A DNA stretch of 23,984 nt, taken from a virus. Position numbers and translations under genes: made by a program. How positions within the stretch are numbered: position 1 is the stretch's first letter; every line of letters begins with the position of its first letter. The notes beneath the pieces were generated by a model, which saw only the letters and a list, made by a program, of their open reading frames with translations, did no database searches and was not told the origin of the DNA. The stretch lies in the IMG/VR virus record IMGVR_UViG_3300048091_000228, positions 1 through 23,984 of that record; one strand, 5' to 3'. Positions 1 to 6,483 of this stretch are shown one piece after another.

Positions 1-73
1 CGACCTGATCGACAACCGACAATTTAAAAGTCAGTGTGTAATCGCGCTGACTGCGCTTTTCGCCCGTCTCCAT
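1..73 (-). CDS. IS3-family transposase OrfA, N-terminal fragment (runs off the window)
   Basis: Only the first 24 codons are in the window. They begin METGEKRSQRDYTLTFKL, which I recognise as the start of the small OrfA (helix-turn-helix DNA-binding subunit) of an IS3-family transposase common in pseudomonads. The start is supported by a strong AGGAGGG Shine-Dalgarno at 77-83, a few bases upstream of the ATG. OrfB would lie to the left, outside the window. The family call is from recognition of the N-terminus alone, so the exact IS group is open. Confidence 0.7.
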   Translation of the reverse strand, partial: METGEKRSQRDYTLTFKLSVVDQV

Positions 74-126
74 TGCACCCTCCTGATAAGAAGCCAGAAG
101 GTGTAAACCTTATTTAGGACGAGGCA
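1..126 (-). mobile_element. End of an IS3-family insertion sequence
   Basis: The OrfA start at 73 reads leftwards, so this is the upstream end of an IS element. IS3-family ends usually start with TG; on the minus strand a TGCCTCGTCC end at 126 is a possible terminus, about 50 bp upstream of orfA. I cannot see the other end, so the boundary and any target duplication are inferred. The element lies just past the terminator of the prophage early operon, so it either interrupts the prophage or marks a deletion of its late genes. Confidence 0.5.
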
Positions 127-134
127 CCGCGCAT

Positions 135-164
135 AAAAAAGCCCCGAAGATGTCGGGGCTTTTT
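135..164. terminator. Bidirectional intrinsic terminator
   Basis: A 7-bp GC-rich stem, GCCCCGA/TCGGGGC (141-147 with 153-159), has loop AGATG. Six A precede it and five T follow, so it can stop transcripts from either side. It separates the IS end from the phage operon. Confidence 0.8.
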
Positions 165-179
165 GCTTTCTGGCGGACA

Positions 180-203
180 TAAAAAAACCGGCTCACTGGC
201 CGG
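180..203 (-). terminator. Intrinsic terminator of the leftward early operon
   Basis: On the minus strand CCGGC-CAGTGA-GCCGG (203-188) is followed by seven T. It lies about 70 bp past the stop of the last leftward gene (272) and is oriented to end that operon. Confidence 0.75.
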
Positions 204-271
204 CTCTTAAGTAACTTGCCGTAGGCAAAATACTAACTATGGGGAAATGATGCCCTCAGCCGTGCGGGAAG

Positions 272-853
272 TCAAGCGGCCTCTTTCATCTTGTAAATCA
301 CTCCGCCGATTGGACTCAATGCCCGAGCGTCGATGTCGTAACAGGCATCGAAGCAAAGCTGCACGAATGGCTCCCAATCACGGCCCCAGGCTGCGGACGG
401 CAGCTCGACTTCGTACTCCCCTTTCATCCAGGCTCGGAACAACTCGGGCTTTATCAGCGGATCTGCGTTGGCCGATTGTCCGCCTTGGTGCATGTAGCGG
501 TAACGACGAAACACGCCCTTGGCAACGTACTCGGCCCGCTCCCGCTTGCTGGTGGTCATGCGTGCTGCTCGCGAACATGCAAGATTGAAAACCGCAGCTT
601 CGGCCTCCTCCCGATCATCATCTGTCGGCTGAGCCGCATACATGGCATTGCCGAAAGCCCGAAGTTGAAAGTGAAGCCGTGCGATAGCCGACTGAATATG
701 ACCGGCTAGCGTTGCGTGCATCGCGGGATTCGCTGTCGGGCCTCGCTCAGTGCTCTGCACCACCACACCCAATTCAGCAGCATCAGAAGTTTGGCCCGGG
801 GCCGGGTTGTAGTTGCAGTCGTGCCAAGCTTGGCGCGCGGAATGGATTTTCAT
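272..853 (-). CDS. Phage early protein in the position of antiterminator Q; function not recognised
   Basis: A 193-aa protein, last gene of the leftward early operon, whose start overlaps the NinG stop by 4 bp (ATGA), so it is translationally coupled. I see no signal peptide or membrane segment. The middle is basic (residues about 92-118, with MTTSKRERAEYVAKGVFRRY) and the C-terminal third is Trp/Asp-rich. In lambda-like phages the gene after ninG is usually ninH or the late antiterminator Q, and an operon terminator just downstream would be a natural Q target. That role is inference from position; no zinc finger typical of lambda Q is visible. A DNA-binding or nuclease accessory protein is equally possible. 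Confidence 0.75.
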   Translation of the reverse strand: MKIHSARQAWHDCNYNPAPGQTSDAAELGVVVQSTERGPTANPAMHATLAGHIQSAIARLHFQLRAFGNAMYAAQPTDDDREEAEAAVFNLACSRAARMTTSKRERAEYVAKGVFRRYRYMHQGGQSANADPLIKPELFRAWMKGEYEVELPSAAWGRDWEPFVQLCFDACYDIDARALSPIGGVIYKMKEAA

Positions 854-1431
854 GCTGCCGTCCTCTTCAGTTCCCTTGTTTTCGCCCTATATTCGGCCTT
901 GATATTTTTGATTTCTTCGACGGTGTGCTTGCAGGGTTCATGAGGCCCTTCAAGCCACTCGACTTGTTCCGCCCCTATCAGCTGCAGGAGCGAAATCCGG
1001 TAATTCACCAGGTTGCCGGACAGATGCGTGTTGCACGGCGCGCACTGCTTCCAAACGTTCAGCGGTTCGAATCGTAGCTCCGGGTTCGCCCCCACAGAGC
1101 GGTAGTGCCCCGCGTGATATTGGCCTTCGTGGTGCCGACCGCAGCTCACGCAAGGGCGATCGGCATCACGCAGGCGGATCCACTCGTTGAACGCGGCCTG
1201 GGCTTCGCGCATGTGCTCCGCCCTGCTCTTCAGCTTCTCCCTACGGACTTTGATCTCGCGACGCTCGCACTGGTCGATTGCCTTGCGAGCTTTCTCTTGA
1301 TGACGCGGGGCATCAATTGCTGCACAGGCCGGGCTGCAAACTGCCTGCCCCATCCGCGATGGGACGAACGAGGCCCTGCAAGTATCAACGCGGCATTTCT
1401 TCGGTTTGGGCTGCTTCCGCTCAATCGTCAT
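850..1431 (-). CDS. ninG: NinG/Rap-family recombination protein
   Basis: A 193-aa protein close in length to lambda NinG (about 200 aa). The N-terminus has a CRVDTC...CSPAC zinc-binding cluster (residues about 13-36). After a long basic coiled-coil-like helix (about 45-85) comes CVSCG, then GHYRSVGANPELRFEPLNVW and CAPCN (about 95-135), the treble-clef HNH-like part of the family. NinG/Rap is known to act with phage recombination (Red/RecF-type) as a Holliday-junction or branched-DNA endonuclease in the cytoplasm. It overlaps ninB and the 272-853 gene by 4 bp each, so the three are coupled. I recognise this family clearly. Confidence 0.93.
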   Translation of the reverse strand: MTIERKQPKPKKCRVDTCRASFVPSRMGQAVCSPACAAIDAPRHQEKARKAIDQCERREIKVRREKLKSRAEHMREAQAAFNEWIRLRDADRPCVSCGRHHEGQYHAGHYRSVGANPELRFEPLNVWKQCAPCNTHLSGNLVNYRISLLQLIGAEQVEWLEGPHEPCKHTVEEIKNIKAEYRAKTRELKRTAA

Positions 1432-1898
1432 GCAGCCTCCTGGCTTAGCAGGTCATCGAAATACACGCCCTGCGGAGCGAAGCGCGCGACGATGCGGTCG
1501 GTGTACGCCACGCCTTGAGCGCGGTTGAACAGGCTGGTCACCGGGAAACCGTCTGGCCCGAAGAGTTTGCAGCCGCCCATCATGGCCAGCTTCGTCTCGT
1601 ACGGGAGGTGGCGCATGACGCGGTACCACTCGGCCTGAAAACCGGCATCCTCGTTCAGCAGGATCTGCACGCCGACGTGCAACTTGCAGTACCGGCGAGC
1701 GTCGGCCTCATCGCCAATCTGGGTCATCTCTGCGATGCGCTTGTACATCGCGAACCACAGCCGGTTTTGGTCGAGCGTGCGGTCCTTTCCCGGGCGCAGC
1801 GATACGACGACGAACTTCTTGTCGCGGTACATGGCGTTAAGCTTCGTGATGGCCTCGGAGAGTTTCGCCTGACAGTTCACGGAGATTTTGTCAGCCAT
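1428..1898 (-). CDS. ninB: NinB-family recombination protein (Orf)
   Basis: A 156-aa protein of the NinB/Orf family (lambda NinB is about 146 aa). The hallmark block RPGKDRTLDQNRLWFAMYKR lies at about residues 36-55, followed by the conserved ...RRYCKLHVGVQIL... region. NinB binds single-stranded DNA and helps phage homologous recombination by substituting for host RecFOR, acting in the cytoplasm. The stop overlaps the ninG start by 4 bp and the start overlaps the upstream 75-aa gene by 8 bp. The ninB-ninG order matches lambda. Confidence 0.93.
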   Translation of the reverse strand: MADKISVNCQAKLSEAITKLNAMYRDKKFVVVSLRPGKDRTLDQNRLWFAMYKRIAEMTQIGDEADARRYCKLHVGVQILLNEDAGFQAEWYRVMRHLPYETKLAMMGGCKLFGPDGFPVTSLFNRAQGVAYTDRIVARFAPQGVYFDDLLSQEAA

Positions 1899-2118
1899 GG
1901 GTGGCCACCTTGTTCGGCAATCCGTTGATCAGATCGCCGAGTTGCTGTGTCAGTCGCTCGTTCTCGGCCAGCAACCCAAGCGCCACCTCTTCCACGGTTT
2001 TCTCCCCGAGAAAGTCCTGCAGCGCCTCGGTGTTGCGCTTCCAGTCTGCGCAGTCGGCACGGTAGGACGCAGCTTCGGCCCACAGCAGTTTCTGGAGTTT
2101 CTGTTTGTCGATGGTCAT
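1891..2118 (-). CDS. Small coiled-coil phage protein, unknown function
   Basis: A 75-aa, mostly helical, charged protein with a heptad-like C-terminal half (VEEVALGLLAENERLTQQLG at about residues 41-60). It has no Cys, signal or membrane segment. It is coupled at both ends: its ATG overlaps the upstream loader-like gene (ATGA) and its end overlaps ninB by 8 bp. This packing supports it as a real gene. I do not recognise the family. Confidence 0.75.
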   Translation of the reverse strand: MTIDKQKLQKLLWAEAASYRADCADWKRNTEALQDFLGEKTVEEVALGLLAENERLTQQLGDLINGLPNKVATHG

Positions 2119-2912
2119 TGAGCCGCACTCCTTGCTTCCAATTGTTCGGACTGCTGGATAAGCAGCGCCCGGCGATCCGCCAGCTCATTGGCTGCCAGAA
2201 TTCGCAGTTCTGTTTTTTCCTCGGCCGATGCTTGGCGCATGGCGCGCATCGAATCCTTCACCGCGGCGAGCTTCTCGCGCAGTTTTGGCGAAGGCCGCGC
2301 TGCATCACCGGTCAGCAGCGCAACGACGGCCCGGCCGTCTTCGGTAACCGGCGCGACACTCAAGTCGGCCAAGTACAGCTGCCCGCGTTCATGTGGGATC
2401 CGTTGCATCTGCACCGCCTTGGTGATCGCCTGGGTGCGGCGGTTGGCGTCGAAACCGACCGACACGTGCCAATTGACGTTTTTGTTGTCCTCCCGAGCCT
2501 GCACCACCAAGCGCTCGTAAGCGCTGTTGAAAGCCATACGCGCACCAATCTTGTCGCCGGCATCGAGGACAGGTTTTGCGGCAGCCAGCGCGAGCTGAAT
2601 CTCGTCGGTCAGCACCACGGTTTCAAACTCGTCATTCGTGGTCATGGCGATCGCCCATGCTTCGTCCTTGCCCGGGCGACCATCAGCAACCTGGACGCGC
2701 TGGAGGATGTCAGCCATGGCCAACTTGCCTTTCACCTCAAAGCGACAAGCTTTCAGCGCGGATTTCACGACCGGCACCGGGTAAGCGCAGAGGTCTTCAG
2801 CCATGATCGCCGCAGTGCCTGGGTTCATTTCCTGACCCATGGCCTCGGCGGTGGCGCAGATCGCGGCAGCGAGCCCGGCAACTTGCTGGTCGTTCATTTC
2901 AAAGGTATTCAT
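2115..2912 (-). CDS. Phage replication protein, lambda P-like (helicase loader) candidate
   Basis: A 265-aa protein immediately after the O-like initiator, the slot of lambda P. The N-terminal half (residues about 5-75) is an all-helical region containing YPVPVVKSALKACRFEVKGK then LAMADILQRVQ. This layout resembles the helical domain of phage helicase loaders (lambda P and G40P-loader types), where short helices precede a conserved 'search for suitable positions' segment. A GRPGKDEAWAIA stretch follows. The C-terminal quarter is charged and helical. No replicative helicase gene is present, so the phage must recruit host DnaB, which fits a loader. The ATG at 2912 has GGGGAG upstream and lies inside the end of the initiator gene (14-bp overlap). 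The role is inferred from position and fold-like features, not from a clear motif. Confidence 0.7.
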   Translation of the reverse strand: MNTFEMNDQQVAGLAAAICATAEAMGQEMNPGTAAIMAEDLCAYPVPVVKSALKACRFEVKGKLAMADILQRVQVADGRPGKDEAWAIAMTTNDEFETVVLTDEIQLALAAAKPVLDAGDKIGARMAFNSAYERLVVQAREDNKNVNWHVSVGFDANRRTQAITKAVQMQRIPHERGQLYLADLSVAPVTEDGRAVVALLTGDAARPSPKLREKLAAVKDSMRAMRQASAEEKTELRILAANELADRRALLIQQSEQLEARSAAQ

Positions 2913-3870
2913 TGCGCTCCCCTGCTTGGCGCTTAGCCAAGACCATTTGCGCGGCCTGCTCGGCGGCGGAGACGTTCGCTTCGGTCCGTTCCATCTGGCG
3001 TGCTGTTGTGCCGTTGATGCGCTGACCGGTCACCCACTGGGTGTGGTAGCTCTCTGCGTTGGCCAGCAGCTCGTTGAGGCTGTGGCACTTGCGCAGCACC
3101 GCGGCATCGGCGGTTTTCAGGAAGTGTGCAGCGACGTGGTGAGCGACATCGGCACCGAGGCGGTCGACCAGTTGACCGAGCTGGCCACCAACCTTGGCGT
3201 TCCACACCGGCCAGGTGCTGTAGCGCTTGCGGTAGGCCATGGCGTAGTTCGCCCAGACCTTGAAGGTTTTGCAGGACTGGTCTTTCGGGCCCGGCATGTC
3301 AGCGGGAATCTCAACCCGTGGCGCATCGGTGCGATCAACCACCAGGACCAGATTGCGGGCCGGCTCGTCCGGGCCGTCTTGCAAGTCCTGACTGGTATCC
3401 TGATCGGTACCCTGATGATTGGTATCCTGATTTGTCGGAGATTTTTCCGACCCTTGTTCGGATTTTTCTCCGACCTTGCTCGGATTTTTTTCCGAGATAG
3501 ATCGGATTTTTTTCCGACCCTCGTTCTTTGGTGGGGTCGGATATTTTTCCGACCCGTCGAGCTTCTGGTTCCACTCGATTGCCTTCTCGGTCAGGCGGAA
3601 CAGAGTGATGTTCGAAGTGCTGGAAAGCTCAATCAAACCCGCATCTTCCAGGGCCTTCAGCATGCGATAAGCAGTGTCTGGCTTGTCAGTGAGCAGCGGC
3701 AGCTCCTCGATGATCTTGGCCTTGCTCAGCGCGAAGAAGATCCCGTCGTCAGTCTTGAATGGCTTGGTCCAGCTCGGGCAGCCGTAGACGAAGGCGAACA
3801 GCAGAGCTTGCTGAGAATTCAGCCCCCACTCCAGCGCCTTCACCTGATTGATCGTGACGGTGAATTGCAT
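2899..3870 (-). CDS. Phage replication initiator (O-like), carries the origin inside its gene
   Basis: A 323-aa protein. Residues 1-100 form a winged-helix domain (FFALSKAKIIEELPLLTDK, then YRMLKALEDAGLIELSS, the recognition-helix and wing-like part). Residues about 105-165 are a low-complexity hydrophilic linker encoded by five palindromic DNA repeats. The C-terminal part (about 190-323) is helical. N-terminal DNA-binding domain, linker over the iterons, C-terminal partner-binding domain is the known plan of lambda O, which binds origin iterons and recruits the P-helicase complex. I chose ATG 3870, one base after the stop of the BRO gene and in line with the start of the winged helix; an in-frame ATG at 3918 would add 16 residues inside the upstream gene. 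The function is a family-level inference. Confidence 0.85.
   Translation of the reverse strand: MQFTVTINQVKALEWGLNSQQALLFAFVYGCPSWTKPFKTDDGIFFALSKAKIIEELPLLTDKPDTAYRMLKALEDAGLIELSSTSNITLFRLTEKAIEWNQKLDGSEKYPTPPKNEGRKKIRSISEKNPSKVGEKSEQGSEKSPTNQDTNHQGTDQDTSQDLQDGPDEPARNLVLVVDRTDAPRVEIPADMPGPKDQSCKTFKVWANYAMAYRKRYSTWPVWNAKVGGQLGQLVDRLGADVAHHVAAHFLKTADAAVLRKCHSLNELLANAESYHTQWVTGQRINGTTARQMERTEANVSAAEQAAQMVLAKRQAGERNEYL
3435..3552. repeat. Iteron array: putative phage replication origin
   Basis: Five 16-bp palindromic repeats TCGGA-N6-TCCGA at 3435-3450, 3458-3473, 3480-3495, 3502-3517 and 3537-3552. Arms are perfect in all five and the centre is T-rich (mostly TTTTTT). Start-to-start spacing is 23, 22, 22 and 35 bp, about two helical turns, and not a multiple of three. 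The repetition therefore serves the DNA, not the protein. A lambda-type origin sits in exactly this place, in the linker-coding part of gene O. Confidence 0.8.
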
Positions 3871-3871
3871 A

Positions 3872-4723
3872 TCAGGCCTTCCCGACCAGTTTGGCCAGCT
3901 CAGGGAAACGATCGACATACCAGTGAGGCTGGGTTTCGCGGGGGCATTGCGGGCTGGTGAGGTTCTTGCCGTAGGTCAGCCCCTTGTTAGTCACTGACCA
4001 GAAGTCGACCATCTCTTGTTTGGAGTTTTTGCGCTGAAGGACTTTGAGGAAGCCGTGAGCTTCCAGTGCAATGTTGAAAGTGCGTGCGGTACTGGCGATG
4101 CAGTGATCTTTGATCAGCGCGGTTATGGCCTTGGTCGGCATCGAACTGCCGACAGTGGCATCCGGCGCAGCATCCACGGCGTAACCCGGAAGGAAACTCG
4201 ACTCCAGACCGTTATTGGTGGCGATCCTCGCCAGCATCATCACCTGGCTGGACGGCGACGGCTTCAGCAAGCGCGTGTAGCACTCCATGAGTGCCAGTTC
4301 ACCTACAACTTTTGAACTGCTCGGGCTGGCAGCTTCGTACTTTCCGGTTTTGCGAATGCTAGGCAGCACCTCACCCACTACCCAGTCTTCGAAGCGTTCG
4401 GCACCAACCAGCTTGGAGCGCATCACCAGTCGGTAGACATCGCGCTCAGGAATGACGGTCATGAAACCACCACCCTGTTTCGGGGTAGTGGTCGCGGCCT
4501 TGCAGTGACGGGAGATCGCGTTCTCTGGCTTTGCATAACCCAAGGCGTCGGCTACGTCACGGGCAACGAACCACGGATCACCGAGCTCGTCGGTGATGAC
4601 GCGGATAGCGGCACCATCAAAGTCGAAAGGAATTACTGAGGTGGTACGCGACACATTTTGCGATTTCTGGAAACGTGTCGCGACATTGTTCTGGGTATTG
4701 CTGGAATTTGGCTGGCTCTGCAT
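3872..4723 (-). CDS. BRO-N domain phage protein (antirepressor-like)
   Basis: A 283-aa protein. Residues about 30-130 are a BRO-N domain: IPFDFDGAAIRVITDELG, DPWFVARDVADALGYAKPENA, ISRHC, a VIPERDVYRLVMRSKLVGAE block and FEDWVVGEVLPSIRKTGKY. The C-terminal part (about 185-283) looks like a second winged or KilA-C-type DNA-binding domain ending in WYVDRFPELAKLVGK. BRO-N proteins in temperate phages are DNA-binding and often annotated as antirepressors. The N-terminal 25 residues are Asn/Ser/Gln-rich and disordered. It sits between cII and the initiator, one base before the initiator's ATG. A GAGAGG Shine-Dalgarno supports the 4723 start. Whether it antagonises the CI repressor here is not shown. 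Confidence 0.88.
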   Translation of the reverse strand: MQSQPNSSNTQNNVATRFQKSQNVSRTTSVIPFDFDGAAIRVITDELGDPWFVARDVADALGYAKPENAISRHCKAATTTPKQGGGFMTVIPERDVYRLVMRSKLVGAERFEDWVVGEVLPSIRKTGKYEAASPSSSKVVGELALMECYTRLLKPSPSSQVMMLARIATNNGLESSFLPGYAVDAAPDATVGSSMPTKAITALIKDHCIASTARTFNIALEAHGFLKVLQRKNSKQEMVDFWSVTNKGLTYGKNLTSPQCPRETQPHWYVDRFPELAKLVGKA

Positions 4724-4750
4724 AATCGCGCCTCTCTAGTTTTGCGAATC

Positions 4751-4776
4751 AGCCGACCTTCTCCGTCGGCTTTTTT
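4751..4776 (+). terminator. Intrinsic terminator facing against the early operon
   Basis: AGCCGAC-CTTCTCC-GTCGGCT (4751-4771) is followed by a T run on the plus strand. It would stop rightward (antisense) transcripts coming from the BRO gene before they enter cII. For the leftward operon it has the A run upstream and no T tail. Its location between cII and the replication genes recalls the lambda oop terminator region. Confidence 0.6.
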
Positions 4777-4787
4777 GTGCCCGGGAT

Positions 4788-5210
4788 TCAGGCGGCCTTT
4801 ACCGAGGCATCCATCACGTCCAAGCTCTGCCGAACGTGATCGATTTCCTGACGGATCAGGTTTTTTTCGAATGAGCTGACGTGGTTGTCATCCAGTGCTT
4901 GGTGCACCGCGATGGTCAGATCGGCGACTTCTTTGCCGACGTTGATCAGTGATTTGGTCAGCGCTTCTGGTTCCGGTGCAGCTTTCGCTACGAGGTCAAA
5001 ACCGAACTCGTTCGCCAGTGTTGCCAGAGGTCGCATGTCGCCTGTGTGCAACAGAACTCCGAACAAATGCTCCACGGTCAGATGGTGTGCGTCGTTGTCC
5101 GGGTTGGCGCGTTGAAGCAATCCGACGTGTGGAACGCCCATCTTTGCAGCCAAGGTCTTGGCTTCGTTATCCAGGACAGCGCTCTGGCAAGCCCGCAGAA
5201 AATCTTCCAT
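4788..5210 (-). CDS. CII-type regulator, phage CP76 family
   Basis: A 140-aa protein of the phage regulatory CII/CP76 type. The start EDFLRACQSAVLDNEAKTLA followed by KMGVPHVGLLQRANPDNDAH and LTVEHLFGVLLHTGDMRPL is a helix-turn-helix region (residues about 2-60). The C-terminal half is helical (IAVHQALDDNHVSSFEKNLI), probably for oligomerisation. It is expected to activate lysogeny promoters early in infection. I prefer ATG 5210, where TTGAGG sits 8 bp upstream; the longer frame from 5264 adds 18 residues without a ribosome site. It is the second gene of the leftward operon, after cro. Confidence 0.85.
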   Translation of the reverse strand: MEDFLRACQSAVLDNEAKTLAAKMGVPHVGLLQRANPDNDAHHLTVEHLFGVLLHTGDMRPLATLANEFGFDLVAKAAPEPEALTKSLINVGKEVADLTIAVHQALDDNHVSSFEKNLIRQEIDHVRQSLDVMDASVKAA

Positions 5211-5291
5211 TCGTAAAACCTCAATTTTGTTTCCGTGGCGCCCTGCCAGTGCGTGGGCGATCATTTGTTCGGGCAGTAAGCAATGACTGCC

Positions 5292-5495
5292 TCAGGCTGC
5301 TGTGCGCTGTGGACGCGCCGGGATCGGACGAATCTCATTCGCCTCAATACGGCCGTCTTCATAAAGGGTGATTTCAATGCTTCTGCCGGCTCGAACCATT
5401 TGCGAGATCGCGCTCTGGTTCACGCCGAGAGCAGCAGCAAGCGCGGCTTGAGTGCCGTGCTCTTCTAGGTATTTGCTCAAAGGGATCTTTTTCAT
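5292..5495 (-). CDS. cro: Cro-type repressor
   Basis: A 67-aa protein. Residues 5-35 form a helix-turn-helix (LSKYLEEHGTQAALAAALGV then NQSAISQMVRAGRSI), followed by a short strand ITLYEDGRIEANEIRPIP, the Cro fold plan. Size fits lambda-type Cro (about 60-80 aa). It is divergent from the cI gene and is the first gene read from pR, so it is the lytic-side repressor that competes for the same operators (5530-5597). The identification is from fold pattern and position and is strong. Confidence 0.9.
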   Translation of the reverse strand: MKKIPLSKYLEEHGTQAALAAALGVNQSAISQMVRAGRSIEITLYEDGRIEANEIRPIPARPQRTAA

Positions 5496-5525
5496 GGAAT
5501 TTCCACGGCTTGATATCTGCCATGT

Positions 5526-5554
5526 ATAGTAGCAGTGCTGCTTTTTATCAGCAA
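5526..5554 (-). promoter_or_regulatory. pR-like promoter for cro
   Basis: Read on the minus strand: -35 TTGCTG (5554-5549), 17-bp spacer, -10 TACTAT (5531-5526). The operator TAGCAG-TG-CTGCTT (5530-5543) lies in the spacer and shares two bases with the -10, so bound repressor would block polymerase. Confidence 0.6.
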
Positions 5555-5597
5555 CAAATTACTAGCAGCGCTGTTTGCTTGGATATCAGCTCTGCTA
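5530..5597. promoter_or_regulatory. OR-like operator cluster (three sites)
   Basis: Three matches to the palindrome TAGCAG-N2-CTGCTA: 5530-5543 (TAGCAGTGCTGCTT), 5563-5576 (TAGCAGCGCTGTTT) and 5584-5597 (TATCAGCTCTGCTA). Centres are 33 and 21 bp apart. They fill the cro-cI intergenic space. The first overlaps the pR -10; the third abuts a possible cI promoter -10 (TAATAC, 5596-5601), which would give autoregulation at high repressor level. The same palindrome recurs at 10301-10336. Confidence 0.75.
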
Positions 5598-5611
5598 ATA
5601 CTCTTATTCGT

Positions 5612-6400
5612 ATGAAAATACGTCGCCCCCTCACCCCCGAAGAAGTCGCCGAGAGCGCCAGGCTCAAAGCCATCTACGAACAGCGGAAATCAGCTGCCAA
5701 AGCGGCCGGGCGCAGCCTGACGCAGGCGGACGTAGCCGAAGCATGCGGATGGTCCGGGCAAAGCGCATTCAGCCAATACGCCACCGGGAAGGTGCCACTA
5801 AATGTGGAAGCGCTGCTTAAGCTCGCAAAGGCGCTCAACTTCGACGCAAGCGAGGTCAGCTCTCGACTGTTATCCACAGTTGCCAGCGTGCAGCAGGACC
5901 GCATACAGCCGAGCGTAAAATTAGGAAGCATCGAGACTTGGGACGACGAAACCCCGCTCGATGACGACGAGGTCTACGTCCCCTTCCTACACGAAGTCGA
6001 ATTGGCGGCCGGATCTGGCAGGTTTGCGATTGAGGAAAGCGCCAACTCGCGACTGCGCTTCAACAAGAAGGACCTACGCCACAACGGCGTTCAGTTCAGC
6101 AACGCGAAGTGCGTCAAGGTAGGCGGCAACAGCATGATGCCTGTGTTGCGCGACGGCGCGACGGTTGGCGTGAACGTGGGTAAGAACTCCCTCAGCGACA
6201 TCGTCGACGGTGAGATGTACGCCATCAACCACAATGGCCAGCTCCGTGTGAAGCAGGTCTACCGCATCCCGATCGGGATTCGCCTGCGCAGCTTCAATCG
6301 TGATGAACATCCAGACGAGGACTACACGTTCCAGCAGATCCAGGAACAACAAATATCGATTCTGGGGCACGTGTTCTGGTGGGCGATGTATTCGCGTTGA
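5612..6400 (+). CDS. cI: CI-type phage repressor, S24/LexA-like autoprotease
   Basis: A 262-aa protein that should maintain lysogeny. Residues about 36-75 are the helix-turn-helix (SLTQADVAEACGWSGQSAFS, then YATGKVPLNVEALLKLAKAL). Residues about 122-262 are the S24 peptidase domain: cleavage site Ala133-Gly134 in VELAAGSGR, nucleophile Ser174 in GGNSMMPVLRDG, general-base Lys214 in LRVKQVYRI. RecA-stimulated self-cleavage would induce the prophage, as in the family. I chose ATG 5612; the open frame extends to 5510, but that would run through the operators. The gene is the first of a rightward unit that may include the 6484 gene, only 83 bp downstream with no obvious terminator between. Confidence 0.95.
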   Translation: MKIRRPLTPEEVAESARLKAIYEQRKSAAKAAGRSLTQADVAEACGWSGQSAFSQYATGKVPLNVEALLKLAKALNFDASEVSSRLLSTVASVQQDRIQPSVKLGSIETWDDETPLDDDEVYVPFLHEVELAAGSGRFAIEESANSRLRFNKKDLRHNGVQFSNAKCVKVGGNSMMPVLRDGATVGVNVGKNSLSDIVDGEMYAINHNGQLRVKQVYRIPIGIRLRSFNRDEHPDEDYTFQQIQEQQISILGHVFWWAMYSR

Positions 6401-6483
6401 GGATGCTGCCTGAAGCATGCAATAACTAGCCCGACGGAATTGGTTGGGTACGAAAAATGACAAGCGCACTCAAGGATTTGATC

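Noticed and set aside
1947-2936. Long plus-strand frame opposite the loader-like gene
   Set aside because: Shadow of coupled minus-strand genes, with no start signal; the minus-strand genes show family features.
3394-3431. Three direct repeats GGTAYCCTGAT next to the iterons
   Set aside because: Spacing of 12 and 15 bp is a multiple of three and encodes a QDT-like protein repeat, so a coding explanation is enough.
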